Below, piece after piece: positions 35,401 through 45,747 of a stretch of 64,000 nucleotides of DNA (positions within the stretch are counted from its first letter, which is position 1; the number at the start of each line of letters is the position of its first letter). This stretch comes from Metaphire vulgaris (taxonomy: Eukaryota; Annelida; Clitellata; Crassiclitellata; Megascolecidae): contig CM030851.1 of the NCBI GenBank assembly GCA_018105865.1, positions 1,842,469 to 1,906,468 on the forward strand, written 5' to 3'. A program made the position numbers and the translations under genes. The notes beneath the pieces were generated by a model, which saw only the letters and a program-made list of their open reading frames with translations, was not told the origin of the DNA and did no database searches.

Positions 35401-38400
35401 GTCCATTATTTGGTGATTTGATGTGAGTTTGATGAATATTTAAGTATTGCTTTGTGGATATTTCATGAAGGTTTTGAAATTTGGTCGTACTTGATGCTGA
35501 GCCACGACTTAACTAATTAAGTATTAATGTATAGTTAAGAATTTCATATCGCTAGTATAAATTATATTGTTCTTTTTCCATGAACTGAGATTTATTATTT
35601 TGCTAAGTTTCGTTCATCAGTCACTCAATCGTTTGTGGATAAAATTGTGCTTTGATTGCATATTTAACAGTGTTAATATTGCTTATTATTCTAAGTTTTG
35701 GTGGTCGTCACGGTTGAATTGATTGGTGTTCACTTGTATTGGTGAAAGGCATAGATTTAGTTATAGTAATGGATCATTTGGGGGATTCGCATCAGTGTTT
35801 TTCTAGCGCATCTGAGACGTCTGATCAGAGTAACTTTTTGCTCAATCCGAATCATTTTAACCTAGAAAGCCCGCCCGAATTGTCGCCTCACGCAGACAAC
35901 CTTGTATCTGGTTCACAGGGATTGCTTGACTCTTCACCGCCGCATTTGTCACCTGTAGGCAATTTCAAATTTCGAAATCTGTTGTTTCTGTTCTGTCGGT
36001 CCGAGTCATTTTGGTTCTGTGTCATTGTTGGCGCCTGTGCGGTCGAGTACCTTGAGGGGGTTCATTGTGCAGGTGCAGACCAATTCTTGAATCCACATTT
36101 GAGTCAGAAACAGCAAAGCCAGGTGTATAATAACAGGTGTGTGAATTTTAGTCGGCAGCCTCAAAGTATTTCAACAGCAGATACTTTTGGTCCACATTCA
36201 TCTGGGGATTCGTCATCCAGACTTTAGTTATTACCATGTTGGTTCAAAACCATCCATTAGTTAAGTAATTCAGCAACATTAAGAGACATTAGTTAAGTAA
36301 GAGTAGTTAAGTGTCCCCCCCATTGACACTTAAAGTTTTGTACCTTCATTGGGGAAATACAATGGATTGTATACAGACGTTGATGCAACACATGTCGTTT
36401 TTATTCAAGTCGTTTTTATTAAGTGTGAATTAGTTGAAGAAGAGTGATTACCATTGAATCAGAAGAAGTTTGTTTGTGAATTCGTTGTTGAAGACTGATA
36501 CCACTGAATCAGTAGAAGTTGGTGAATGGGTTGTTGTATAGTTGGTTGGTGATTTTATTAGTTCGTCATACCATTCAGAGTTCGAGGAAGTTATGATGTT
36601 GAGAAAGTATTAGCGTGTAAGAATATTAATGGAGTAAGACATTATAAGATTTTGTGGGCAGTTCAACCAAGAAGCATCACGTGGGAACCTGAATGTAATT
36701 TGTCGGATAAGTTGAAGCATGATTATCATTTAAGTCGTACACTGACAGGTAGAGTAAGGAAACGTCGTAGATAGTAATTCAGGGTTGTGTTGTATAAGTT
36801 ATTTAGACCTGGAATTTGTCATCTTTAGCGGATCATAGGGTACGGCCGTCCTTGTGGTCACGTGTTGGGTGATGAAATTCAGAATAGCAATTTATCGACT
36901 TATTGTTGATTACCACTAGTCGTTGCTGTCTAACGTTACTGAGTGTTGAATAGAGTTTATAGAGAATCATTTATACCATGGATACCAGTTCTCGATATTT
37001 AAGTGGTTGTTGTGGAGTTTGTGGTTGTCAGGGATTTTGTGTAAGTTGTTATGGAGTTTTCATACCAAGAATACCAAATCTCGTGATTGTTGGTTAAGTG
37101 TTATAATTAAGAATTAGTCTATGACATTAGAAGATGCAAGTGAATCATAGTGACTTGCATAGTGATAAGTCGCTAACCATAATTAATACTGTATAGTTTA
37201 TGAGATTATGTTGCTCTTTAACGAGTACAAGTATTGAGTATATTATGCATACTGATTAATGACGTTGTTAAGTTACTCTTTGTCTAATAGACAACGAGAC
37301 GTTGTCTTAATTAAGGTAGAAATATGGCAGTGAATGTGTGTATGTATGTGTGTGTGTGTTTGTTAAAATGGAAAATTCTGGTCTTTAGTTAAGTGGGTCA
37401 ACATTGCAGTTAGGGCGTGCGCATCGTCATGCATGGCTGACCAATAGTTCTAGAATGTTCTAGGTGAAAGGTATATAACCAGTGCGTTGTAAAGCAGCAG
37501 TAGGAAGGAAGAGCCTCAACCGGATCGAGTCTCATGGAAGCGGAAGTCTACTGGAACCGGGCAACTTCTCGATCTACTATGTGGAGTCGTCATCTCTACT
37601 CGGTCGATACTTCGAGACGAAACATCGTTCCGGTCGTCCAGTCGACGTGCGAATAGACAACGAGGGCGTCACTACAAAGGGGCGTCTTGTCTACATTCGT
37701 CGTGGGCGTCACTACGAAACCGCCGCCTCGTCCACAGTCGACGAAAGCGTCCGAGAGAGTGTCGTCACGTCTGCGGGTCTTCAAGAACGTAGCCGCCGTG
37801 AATTGGTTCCGAATCGTCCAAGGTCTGATGGCGTATCCAGGGATCGACAACTTGCAACCGAACTGATGACCGACGTTTATTCTGCTGCCTTCCTGAACGT
37901 TATTCATGAACAACTACGTGCAAGTCAATTTAATATAATTATATAATTATGTACAGTCAAGTTTTAAGCTGTACTCTAGATTACTGAACATTTGCCAGTA
38001 ACAAAGATATCCATGCTTTACTAACTTGAGCCTTATGTTGATGGGTGAATAGTTAAGAGATTTTTAATAAATGTTATTTGATTTTGAGAAAGGAAGTCTT
38101 TGGGTTTATTGGGTTGTGTTTGAGCGAGTGTTCCAAGAGATCATCGTGCGGGTTTCTTTCGAGTAGTGTGAATTAGAGATTCAGAAATGTCATACCTCTC
38201 GCATGATAAGTTGTAACTCATTAATAGCCGAAATCCCGTGTGGTGATATTACTATATCTAAGTTCTTTAATACAGGTATCATTGATTGGGTATAGGAAAT
38301 TGCTTGAATAAAAAATGGGACTGAAAGTTTAGAGATATTTAAAGATACAAATTAAGGCCTGATAGCCTATTTATATATTTTTTCAACATTTAAAATATTA

Positions 38401-38868
38401 TATTTCTTAAATAGGTAAGACGTGTTAGTATATTCTGACTCCTCAAATATAAACCTAGCTTATTTATTTTTTATTATCTGAATCTTTCCTATAATAGTTT
38501 TATAGTTATTCACCCAAACAATATTACCGTAGGTTAAGTGAGGATGTATTAAAGTACAGTACAATTTATGTAGGGCGTTTGATCAAGAAATTTTAATATG
38601 TTTAAGGATATTTAAGTTTTTGGATATTTTATTGGCCAAATTGTCTGAATTTTCTTTAAAATTTAGATTTTGATTAACAATTAATCCAAAGAATTTTGCA
38701 GATGAAAGTCTGTAGAATAGTTTTTCATTCATTATTATTTGGTCATACTTATGCTTACATCCGCTCGGATTTCTCAGAATGCAACGAAGAAACGGGAAAA
38801 GACGAGCAAATGGTTACTGAAGGGTGTGTAGGCCTAATGTTAGACTTTCGATGATGATGATGATGATG

Positions 38869-38931
<63 letters not shown>

Positions 38932-40424
38932 GACAATTTATACAGCGCCGTATGCATGACATAGATTAAAGTCAAGGGCGCTTTACACAAATTGAATTAA
39001 GCTGGATGGTAAAAGCGCTTTATAAAATTATTTATCGTCGTCTTCATCCTCATCATCTAGTTTCTCGTCCGATTCTTTCGCGAGCGTAGATCCACAGAGA
39101 TTCACGCCGACTGCAGTGTCCATCGTCATCAGGCCGCCGCCGCCGTCGCCACTGCTACCGCTTCTCTTTGCCGATTGCGGCGGTGGACTGAGCGAGATCC
39201 TGCCGTGGTACCAGTCGCGGCTCTGCTCGATCGTGTCCAGGATGTCGTTGCGATACGGACACTCCAGGTCCAACCATGTTAATTTCCCTCTGCGGACGAA
39301 CGATGGAGTCAATAGACCGACTTTTTGGAGTCGAGGACGGCGACTGGTCGACGCGATGACCTGGGTCGTTCCCACGGACGAACGAGACGGTTGGAAGGAA
39401 GACAATCCGAGAGGACACGAAACCAACGTTGTTGTTGTTGTTGTTGTTGTTGTTGCTCGACGTTATTCGACGTTGTTGTTCGTCGGCCCTCTGGCGACTG
39501 ACGCTGTCCCGAATGACGGCTGGGAACGCCCACCACGACCCCTTTTTTAGTCGAAAAACGACGCCTCTCGACGTTTGTGCAGCGGTCAAGCACGTTCACA
39601 CGGACGACGAGGCAGTTTGAAAGAGAACCGCTTCCAAAAACCGAAACGAAAGACCGAGAAGACTCGAAAACGACGCGATAGTTTGCAGGTGCAAAATCAC
39701 CCACCGGCTGCTGGTTCAGCGCCCCCTATCGATTATGATATCATAAATCTATTATTACGCGCGTCTTCATTTTCCAACATGTAGTTTCCGAATTTCATCT
39801 ATATGCTTTTTGAACACGGCTTAAAAGAGCAACTTTCCTTAAACATCAAATTTTTTTCTTCTATTCAGCCACACACACCTGGGCTAAATGAAAAGATTTC
39901 GCGGGCCGAAAATTTGACACCCGTGTCTTAAATCATTAACAAAGGCGCCGGAATAACACGCAGAAATAACATTAGGACTCATTTTCAGGTGTAAACTCTT
40001 ATCCCGATTGCATAATTTGTGACAGAATTATGTTTGTTTTTATCTTTAGTTCTTTGACGTTATTTACGCAATGGGCGGTGAAGACGGGAAAATGACTGAG
40101 GAAAGTTTGATCAAGGCAGGGGCTAAGATGCCCACTGATCCACAATTCCAAAAAGCCTTGGACGATGGCATCAAAACCTCATTTTGTTTGCTGGACATGA
40201 ATGGTGACGGTTACATACAGGAGAAAGAGTATATATTTTTCTTGAATCAACTCCAGTTTTGTGATCATGAAAGCATCGCTAAAATGGCCTTTAAAAGTCT
40301 TGACACCAACCAAGATGGTGAGCTGAGTTTCGAGGAATTTCGCAATGCCCTCTGCGATTTTTGGTTCTCTGAGAAGGAAACACGCCTTGGAACATTGATC
40401 TGGGGTCCTCTCGTAGAGGATTAA
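32453..40424 (+). CDS. Sarcoplasmic calcium-binding protein, copy 3 (two coding exons, very long intron)
   Basis: The exons are 32453-32614 and 40050-40424, giving 178 aa. The three canonical loops are intact (DANGDGFLTRDD, DMNGDGYIQEKE, DTNQDGELSFEE). It differs from copies 1 and 2 at scattered positions, for example IRRFD for IERFD in EF1, FCLLD for FGLLD before EF3, and WGPLVED at the end. The acceptor TTTCAG is at 32429-32434, the donor is AAG|GCATGA (GC), and the exon 2 acceptor is TCTTTAG. The intron is 7.4 kb, against 1.5 kb in copies 1 and 2. The excess is an RTE-like LINE, a 4-kb LTR element and an L2-tailed insert. The reading frame survives all this, which suggests purifying selection, although expression cannot be judged. 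Confidence 0.83.
33259..34071 (-). mobile_element. RTE-like LINE with inverted 5' piece, in SCP copy 3 intron
   Basis: The 12-bp repeat AGGAGGTATTTT flanks it (33247-33258 and 34072-34083). The minus strand of 33259-33715 reads as the C-terminus of a non-LTR polymerase: YGSECWTIKKKDERR, then WFGHVERM, a GRPRKTW motif, KWKELIQTHRP, and a GGAAGGAAAGAAAG tail. Beyond a 19-bp-arm palindrome at about 33678-33724, the + strand of 33740-34071 (GGAAGGACACGGGAAACCAC and so on) resembles the 5' untranslated leader of such elements in the opposite orientation. That is the expected product of twin priming with internal loss. A 3' stub of the same family lies at 53662-53735. Confidence 0.7.
34222..35101 (+). 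repeat. 5' LTR
   Basis: The LTR is 880 bp. A perfect TTCnnGAAnnTTC array lies at 34308-34320 and TATATAA at 34332-34338, so transcription should begin near 34360. The following 350 bp are GC-rich and unlike the rest. AATAAA lies at about 34922. The 3' LTR has a simple-repeat expansion near its start and single-base indels, for example at 37679, that change every open frame. The 127- and 154-codon frames in the two LTRs are therefore probably not proteins. Confidence 0.87.
34308..34338 (+). promoter_or_regulatory. Heat-shock-element-like array plus TATA box in the 5' LTR
   Basis: AGTTCTAGAATGTTCTAGG contains three perfect alternating pentamers (TTC at 34308, GAA at 34313, TTC at 34318), the minimal heat-shock factor site. 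GGTATATAA begins 11 bp further on. The 3' LTR has the same pair at 37448-37460 and 37472-37478. Heat or stress induction is an inference from the motif. Confidence 0.6.
35102..35412. repeat. Tandemly repeated leader of the LTR element
   Basis: Three decayed modules of about 50-60 bp each begin with variants of AGTTGGTGGAGAACCTAGGG, the putative primer-binding site, and contain a GGTCCAC core. A second set of about 25-bp modules (GGTTCGTCCATTATTTGG) follows at about 35305-35412. Confidence 0.6.
35739..36227 (+). other. Unrecognised 162-codon open frame inside the LTR element
   Basis: The frame starts with a non-ATG codon (GTG at 35739). The first ATG at 35769 would give about 152 aa. It is rich in Ser, Pro and His, with no zinc knuckle or protease motif. 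Its position matches where gag would start, but nothing in it confirms that. It may be a degenerate gag remnant or chance. Confidence 0.25.
36562..36774 (+). pseudogene. Chromodomain remnant of a Ty3/Gypsy integrase
   Basis: An open stretch of 70 codons without its own ATG reads YDVEKVLACKNINGVRHYKI, then LWAVQPRSITWEPECNL, ending in a basic RVRKRRR and a stop. The YxVEKxL start, the aromatic LW position and the TWEPexNL block are the signature of chromodomains found at the C-terminus of chromodomain-bearing Gypsy integrases, which read methylated histone H3 to choose targets. The canonical second aromatic is Ile (KIL), and the chromatin-binding cage looks incomplete. Stops just upstream (36559) show that the integrase body is gone. 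Confidence 0.7.
37325..38248 (+). repeat. 3' LTR
   Basis: The LTR is 924 bp and the partner of 34222-35101. It differs by a TGTGTATGTATGTGTG expansion after TGGCAGTGAATG, an extra CTTTAGTTAAGTGGG near 37383, and scattered substitutions, so the insertion is not brand new. Confidence 0.87.
38857..39729 (-). mobile_element. Chimeric insert: GC-rich segment with an L2-type 3' tail
   Basis: Relative to unit A, about 870 bp are inserted between TTTCGATGAT and CGATTATGAT. On the minus strand it ends with AAAGCGCCCTTGACTTTA and GGCGCTGTATAAATTGTC followed by (AAT)n, the same tail as the L2-like LINE at 28264-30690. Upstream of that tail is a CpG-rich stretch with no reverse transcriptase. It has overlapping open frames of 132-144 codons, one ending in an acidic KLDDEDEDDDK just before the tail. 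It looks like an RNA of other origin, or a SINE-like unit, mobilised by L2 machinery. Confidence 0.6.
39028..39426 (-). other. Unrecognised open frame in the L2-tailed insert
   Basis: About 130 codons on the minus strand include KLTWLDLECPYRNDILDTIE, then DWYHGRIS (superficially like the start of an SH2 domain), a Gly-rich linker and an acidic end with a stop 20 nt before the L2-type tail. The match to SH2 is too short to claim. A captured host-gene 3' end is possible; I do not recognise the family. Confidence 0.25.
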
Positions 40425-40628
40425 TAAGAGAGTTGCATGAGTATAAAAACGTTATGCCTCACATTCTCAGCGATGCTGACAGCATGTTATTAAGGATAGA
40501 GTTTATACATCGATGTATTTGATGTAACTCAGAGATTAATTATGTTTGCGCTTTAATATTGGTTTGTCTGAATGAATTAAAATTATTCTTAGCTTCCGTT
40601 AAGATGTCTAAACGCCAAAACTAGGATA

Positions 40629-40674
40629 GATAAGTCTCGTACTCGAGTTCGGACGTTAGGGTCCGGCGCTTATC
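40629..40674. other. Conserved hairpin-forming block downstream of SCP copy 3
   Basis: The GATAAG/CTTATC outer stem and CGGAC/GTCCG inner stem are retained; GTCCC has become GTCTC in a loop-side position. Confidence 0.5.
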
Positions 40675-40851
40675 TCCGGTCTAGACATTAGACAATCAGC
40701 CATGTAGGCCGTATAAGCCACTAATCTGGGGTAGGCTGCCATTACTACTGGTTGCTCCTTGCTTCTAAATTGTATGTTTCAGTTATCTATGTATAAAGGC
40801 TATGTATAAATAATTATATTCGTCATTAAATTTGCTTTCTGTAGAACAGAC

Positions 40852-41085
40852 CAGAGATGTCCATGAGTCCATTTTTTAGAACCCAGCCCATCAAATCTCA
40901 AACCCAACCCAACCCAAAGCCAATAATAGGTTCAGTTGACCCAACCCAACCCACTGCAATACATTACAGCTTTTTAAACTATGACTTATATTCTGACCAA
41001 TCCCAACCCACTATTAATATGGAAAAGTCTGACCCAACCCAATCCAACCCAACCCATGGGTTGGCCCAACCCACGGACATCTCTG
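40852..41085. mobile_element. hAT-type element with CCAACCC repeats, complete (unit C)
   Basis: The termini CAGAGATGTCC and GGACATCTCTG are perfect inverted repeats. The direct repeat GAACAGAC flanks both sides (40844-40851 and 41086-41093). The interior is almost wholly variants of CCAACCC. This copy defines the boundaries of the truncated sisters at 10067 and 20974. Confidence 0.92.
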
Positions 41086-41570
41086 GAACAGACCACAAAC
41101 GTTTATTAATTACACAGATAAAATCGGCACCTTTTTTTCTTTTCGAGAAGGAACATTAATTATACAGCAATAGGCAACATCAGTCAAAGCTACTGAGAAA
41201 CGGTCAGAACGAGTTGCTTTTCGAGATATGCGGCTTTGTCGTGACTTTCCCCAGACCCACGTCTTAACTCGCAACTTAGCGCTACTTCTCACTTTTATGA
41301 CCGTTCTCTAGCGAGTAAGGCTGAGCCGTCCTTAGAAGTTAGAGCTCCAGTGAGATTCGATTAAGTTATGTCAGAGTCCCTCTCTAGCGCGCTACGAGTC
41401 TGCCATCTTCCCGCTTCGACATAACTAAGATATGAACATAAAATATAATTATAAAAAATATAGTATATACCGAAGTTTTGATGGCTTAGTAGGATATCTC
41501 CTGCGTTGGAATCTTCCGTTACTAATTCCAGCTTCTGTTTGTAAAATATGCTGCAACTATTATATCTATA

Positions 41571-42720
41571 AACTGTGTCCAGAAATAACTCCCCCCTAAA
41601 ATTTTTTAATAGCAGGCGGAAACCTGCGTGTAATTACATAAAATTTTATCCTCGTGTACTCGCATCTGTTACTGTTAAGGGTGCTATATTTCACTTGAAT
41701 CAACAATGCCGTTTTAGAAATTTTACTTTTTTTCCAAAGCGGTCAAAACTTTCATTTTCCATTACTACTTTTTATGTGAGGCGGAAATGACGTTGTTATT
41801 GATGCCCACGTCTTCTGCGCAGACGTCCGACGTTTTCCAAATCCCTCGTGGCATCTGTCGGTTTTTCGGCACGTGGGTGCACAAATCTGACATTCATGGA
41901 CCCTGATTCATTGGCCAGATCAATGGTGACTACTACCGAAACACACTGCTCAAAGAGCATCTTCTGCCGACCATTCGTTCTATGTGTCCTGACAATTCTT
42001 CGCCCTCCTCCAGCAGGACAACGCCCCCAACCCAGCATGCGCGTGACACGGTTCCACTGTTGGCAGCTGCGACACCAGACTTCATTGGTCCAACGCGCAT
42101 TGGCCGCCGAATAGTCCGGATCTCAATCCTGTGGATTACAAAATTTGGGGGATTTTGCTGGAACGGGTCAACTGCGGCTGCCGGATTCAGAACGCTGATC
42201 ATCTGAAGAAGCGCCTCATTGAGGAACGGCGCCATCTTGATCAAGGACTGATAGACATAGATGTAAATCAGTGACGGGATTGGTTGCGTAAATGCATCCG
42301 AGAGAAAGGAGAACACTTTGAATGTCTCATTTGGACGCCTCTATTGCCCAAATTGACGTTAACCCCTTATAGCCTGGGCATCCCGAGCGCAACTCGTCAT
42401 CCGCCCGCGTTCACTAAACGGGCATCCCGAGTTGCGCTCGTCGTGAAGTTCCATAGCGTTTCGTTAACGCCACGCGATATAACCTATACAGTTTCCGCTA
42501 TAAATCGCTTTAGTACCCATCCATTCTAAATGACGTTACCTAAATATTCCAGTTTCCGTTTCGTTAATTTCTTAGACCTCTTGCATCAAATTTACACGAA
42601 ACTGCTCCGTTTGTCCAGTAATAGAAGCCTGGTTTAGCACGTACAATTTTATGTAATTCCATGCAGGTTTACGCTTGTTATTAAAAAATGATAAGGGGTC
42701 AGTTATTTCTGGACACAGTG
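41571..42720 (+). mobile_element. Tc1/mariner-like element, complete ends, dead transposase
   Basis: It is flanked by TA on both sides (41569-41570 and 42721-42722). Imperfect inverted repeats of about 60 bp begin ACTGTGTCCAGAAATAACT at the left and read the same inward from the right end. The inside carries a degraded transposase. Units A, B and C retain only the left end of a relative at the same spacer position. Confidence 0.88.
41848..42345 (+). pseudogene. Tc1/mariner transposase, frameshifted C-terminal half
   Basis: Using several frames, the + strand spells QQDNAP near 42010 (around the second catalytic Asp), a TARDTV-like stretch, and WPPNSPDLNPVDYKIWGIL near 42102, the family's conserved block around the third catalytic residue. 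The run ends HLKKRLIEERRHLDQGLID and FEC. Frame changes and a stop after VNQ show that it is inactive. The N-terminal DNA-binding part is not recognisable. Confidence 0.82.
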
Positions 42721-43196
42721 TATATACAACTATACATGTATAATTGTAGATATGAACTATAGTGGTTAGCGTTTTGAGTAATATGAGTTTAAGCTTAGTC
42801 AGAGTTTAGGGTAGTTGCTAGTATTAGTAATTAGGAACTGGAATTATGTAGCACCAGCATCTCTTTAATATTATGTTTAAAATACTTGGGTGGTCTTCTT
42901 CCCTTCGCCCCCCTCTTCGTCTCTTCCATCGATCATCAATGCTTCATAGGAATCGTATTTCGCGGACAAACCAATCAATCATATTATGTGTGGTCTTGAT
43001 AATCTTCTAAGTTCTAGCTTGCATGCATCCTGTCGCCTGACTGTGTCACGTCATTGGTTATAGTCTTTTGTTGCCTGTGGAGAGTTAAATTGAATATACT
43101 GGGTTGGCGATTGCTCGGCGCAGTCGGCCGATGATCGTTGTACAGTAACATCTCGAGAATGGCCTTATTCATTTAGAAGTAATAGGGCGATAGTGC

Positions 43197-43470
43197 CAAG
43201 GACGTCATTTGGGGGGCAGGGGGGCATTTACCCCCCCCCCTTCCCGATTTTGAGTGAAAAAATTGTTTGCCAATGTTTGTGTTATTTAGATTTTACACGC
43301 CCTAAAGGAGTGCTTGATGAGTGCTTGATGATGTCGAGTAATTTGAAGTAACTACTTTAACTACGTGAAAATTGGCTGACAAGCAAAAAAAAGGTCGTCA
43401 GCTTTTTTCGCAAACTTGTAACTTGTCAGGTCGAAAGTGTTTTGCCCCCCTGAAAAACAGTGAAATGGCG
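43197..43470. mobile_element. Probable hAT-type MITE
   Basis: The left side GGACGTCATTTGGGG and the right side TGAAATGGCGTCTCTGG are inverted relatives of the CAGTGGCGTCATTT termini. The interior has AAAAAAAGGTCGTCAG and ACTTGTCAGG, the shared internal motif. I could not find a convincing target duplication, so the ends are approximate. Confidence 0.6.
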
Positions 43471-43639
43471 TCTCTGGTATCATAGTGCTTTCCACTAAAA
43501 AAACTTTATATATATATACATGTATATATATATATGTATATATAACTGTATGTATACAGCATATGTGTGCGAGTGTGTATGTGTTGTGTGTATGTTTAAT
43601 TTGTTATACCTAAATAAGTGTAATTACCATTTCATACTA

Positions 43640-43728
43640 ATTTTGTTTAAAATGTCGTGTTACTGGTCCGCGGAATTCAAAAGCGTCCGATTAGCGGTCC
43701 GCGTGGTCCGAAAGTTTGGCGACCGCTG
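43640..43728. mobile_element. Right end of a hAT-like element
   Basis: The stretch ending TTTGGCGACCGCTG, read on the minus strand, is CAGCGGTCGCCAAA, a typical hAT terminus, and it is followed by GC-rich GGTCCGCG repeats. I did not find the left partner. Confidence 0.4.
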
Positions 43729-43839
43729 GTCTAAACGACTTAACTCAACATGAGCGAAAACATTTACTTATTAAAAATTTAAAATTTTAGCAATAATAAT
43801 TGTATTAGATGCACTTACTAGTGGATTTAAGTGGTTTGC

Positions 43840-43910
43840 AATTACAATACAATACAAAATCTCTTTATTAAATCAACCTTGACAAAACGCAAGGTTGAAA
43901 CAATATACTT
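43840..43910 (-). repeat. Possible retroelement 3' tail with (TATTG)n
   Basis: On the minus strand, GTTGATTTAATAAAGAG leads into TATTGTATTGTAATTG, the look of a retroelement 3' end with a polyadenylation signal and a short tandem tail. Confidence 0.35.
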
Positions 43911-44935
43911 ATCTTAATCAGAGATTGAGTTAGGGGCAAGGGGTACGTATGTCCCCGGGCACCGAGATATAGGGGCACCAAAATGGGAATTACAACGTTA
44001 CATTATAACAAGTTAGCAATGGCAATAAATCTGTCACAAGAGTATTGCATATATACAACACATATAACACATATATAATTATATATACCATCTATATGTG
44101 TGTGTGTGTGTGTGTGTCTGCTTGGGCGCGTGTGTGTGAGTGGTGAGTATGGGTGATTGTGTGTGTGTGTGTAAATAAATCATAATGCAGAATAGAGAAG
44201 TCAAACATATAGATCTACGAGCTTAACGAGTCATACTATCAAAGATATCGTAAATTTCAATTCTTGCCAGGCATTGCTACAATATACCTATAGCTCTGTT
44301 GAAGTAAAATAACATCTGTGCACGATGTGTATATGCAATATTATTAGCCTATTGCTATTTTCTAAAATATTCGCTTCTCAATTTGGTTAAGTTCTAATTA
44401 AATCTAATACATTGGCGCTAGCATGTTACCTGATTAGAACAGGAAAGTTTCTCAATTGCAGACAGTAATCGGAGTATTAGACGAATGCAGGGCATGTGAA
44501 GCATCGCTGAACTTATTATATTTGTCGGTGATTTTACACAAACTACAAATATGTTTTAAACTCTATCAGTGCATCTTACAGAAGCCATTTGAAACCAGTT
44601 GCGACTATCATGTTTATATGCCAAACACCCATTTTAAAGATAGTTTTGGCTCTTAATTTACGTAAAATGATTTAAAATAATGAAGGTCGAGATGTTATTA
44701 TGACTTTCTTTAAACTACCATTGGTCCACGTTGTTTCAGTGTTGTGCGCATATGTGATGCTGTAACTTCATTGAGAATGATAATTGTCCAAAAGAATTTA
44801 TCCACAAGCAACTAGTGTGAGACGCGTTCCATAGATTAATCCTCGGACTGTTAAACTGTTCTTGTTACGATTTATTTTAATGGGCGGCTACAATCCACCC
44901 GCCTATCATCGCCCTGCTTCAGGAAATCAAATACT

Positions 44936-44966
44936 GCTATATGCCGTTGGATTTCGTCTTCAGAAC
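44936..44966 (+). promoter_or_regulatory. SCP copy 4 promoter region, TATA box damaged
   Basis: The conserved context is kept (GGAAATCAAATACTG, CCGTTGGAT, CTTCAGAAC), but a deletion of about 8-9 bp removed AGGGGCCA. TATATAGG therefore becomes TATATGCC, and the spacing to the presumed start shrinks. Confidence 0.4.
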
Positions 44967-45396
44967 TTTACAAATCTTGCAGTTCATGTTTTTGATGTGT
45001 ATCCCTTTGCAAGATATTAACCTTCAAACATAACCATTGTATAAAAATTGAATTCAATGCAAAAATTGAGAGGCTCATTGGGTATAGGAAGCACAGCATA
45101 TAATTGACAATAAACCAGTTTCTTCATTAGTGCTGCTGTATTTGTGGCAATTAGCGTCAGCTCTGTATCAATAACTGTCTTACGAATACTGCTAGATGTC
45201 ATGAAAGACATTGTCATGTTTCTAGCATCTCGTTTGACTTTATTACAGTCCAATGTAATTTATGCACATACTGTTCGCGTTGAACGTGTGATGTAATCTC
45301 TTTTGCAACTTTTACGTCATAGTTCTACTTTCGATACTCTATAAATTTCTGAAAGCCTGATATAATAAATAATAATTCATTTAGTCATTTGATCTC

Positions 45397-45747
45397 CTAC
45401 TGAGGTCTTTGTTTAAAGTGAATTAACGACTCTGTTACTGCAACTAGGGTGCCATAAACTGCTTCCATTGGATGTCCTGCTGTGTTGGAGTTGAGGGTGA
45501 GCTCAAAATTTTCATTCACAGTTGGAAAAAAACATTTGAAAACGCAAACCTCACTGGGCTGGTATCCACTAAGCCTCCAATCTGTGCGCATTCGGTACAA
45601 TGGATGCAGTTGAGTAAACCCTGTAGCAGAAAAGTCGCAGAACATGTCACAGTATATTGAAATGGGACTTTCACAAGCATATATGATTCCAATTTTAAAT
45701 ATCTCATCAGGTCTCAGAAAAATGTAGGAAAACCAAAGGCATGGCAC
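45397..45747 (-). other. Open frame on the opposite strand in the conserved pre-exon block (unit D)
   Basis: The frame has 116 codons and includes DMFCDFSATG, YRMRTDWRL and NFELTLNSNTAGHPMEAVYG. Pieces of it can be read in unit C (DMFCDISAA, YRMPTDWRLL, NFELNV, TAGHAM) and unit A (NFELNISCNTAGHAMVAVYG), but frameshifted. It may be a decayed exon of an unrelated gene carried by every unit, or chance. I recognise no family. Confidence 0.3.

Larger units (their letters stand above)
34222..38248 (+). mobile_element. LTR retrotransposon, non-autonomous, in SCP copy 3 intron
   Basis: Two long direct repeats (34222-35101 and 37325-38248) start TGGCAGT and end GGTGATA. The hexamer TTACTA lies on both outer sides (34216-34221 and 38249-38254), and sister units lack the insertion. 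Just inside the 5' LTR, TGGTGGAGAACC could be the primer-binding site. The 2.2-kb interior has no gag, protease or polymerase that I can find; only a chromodomain remnant (36562-36774) ties it to chromodomain-bearing Ty3/Gypsy elements. It lies inside an old LINE fragment and splits it in two. Confidence 0.88.

Noticed and set aside
39028..39426. SH2 domain (DWYHGRIS)
   Set aside because: Only the first few residues fit; no downstream FLVR motif is present.
43520..43753. Short peptide through TATATA/TGTGTG repeats
   Set aside because: It is simple-repeat translation.
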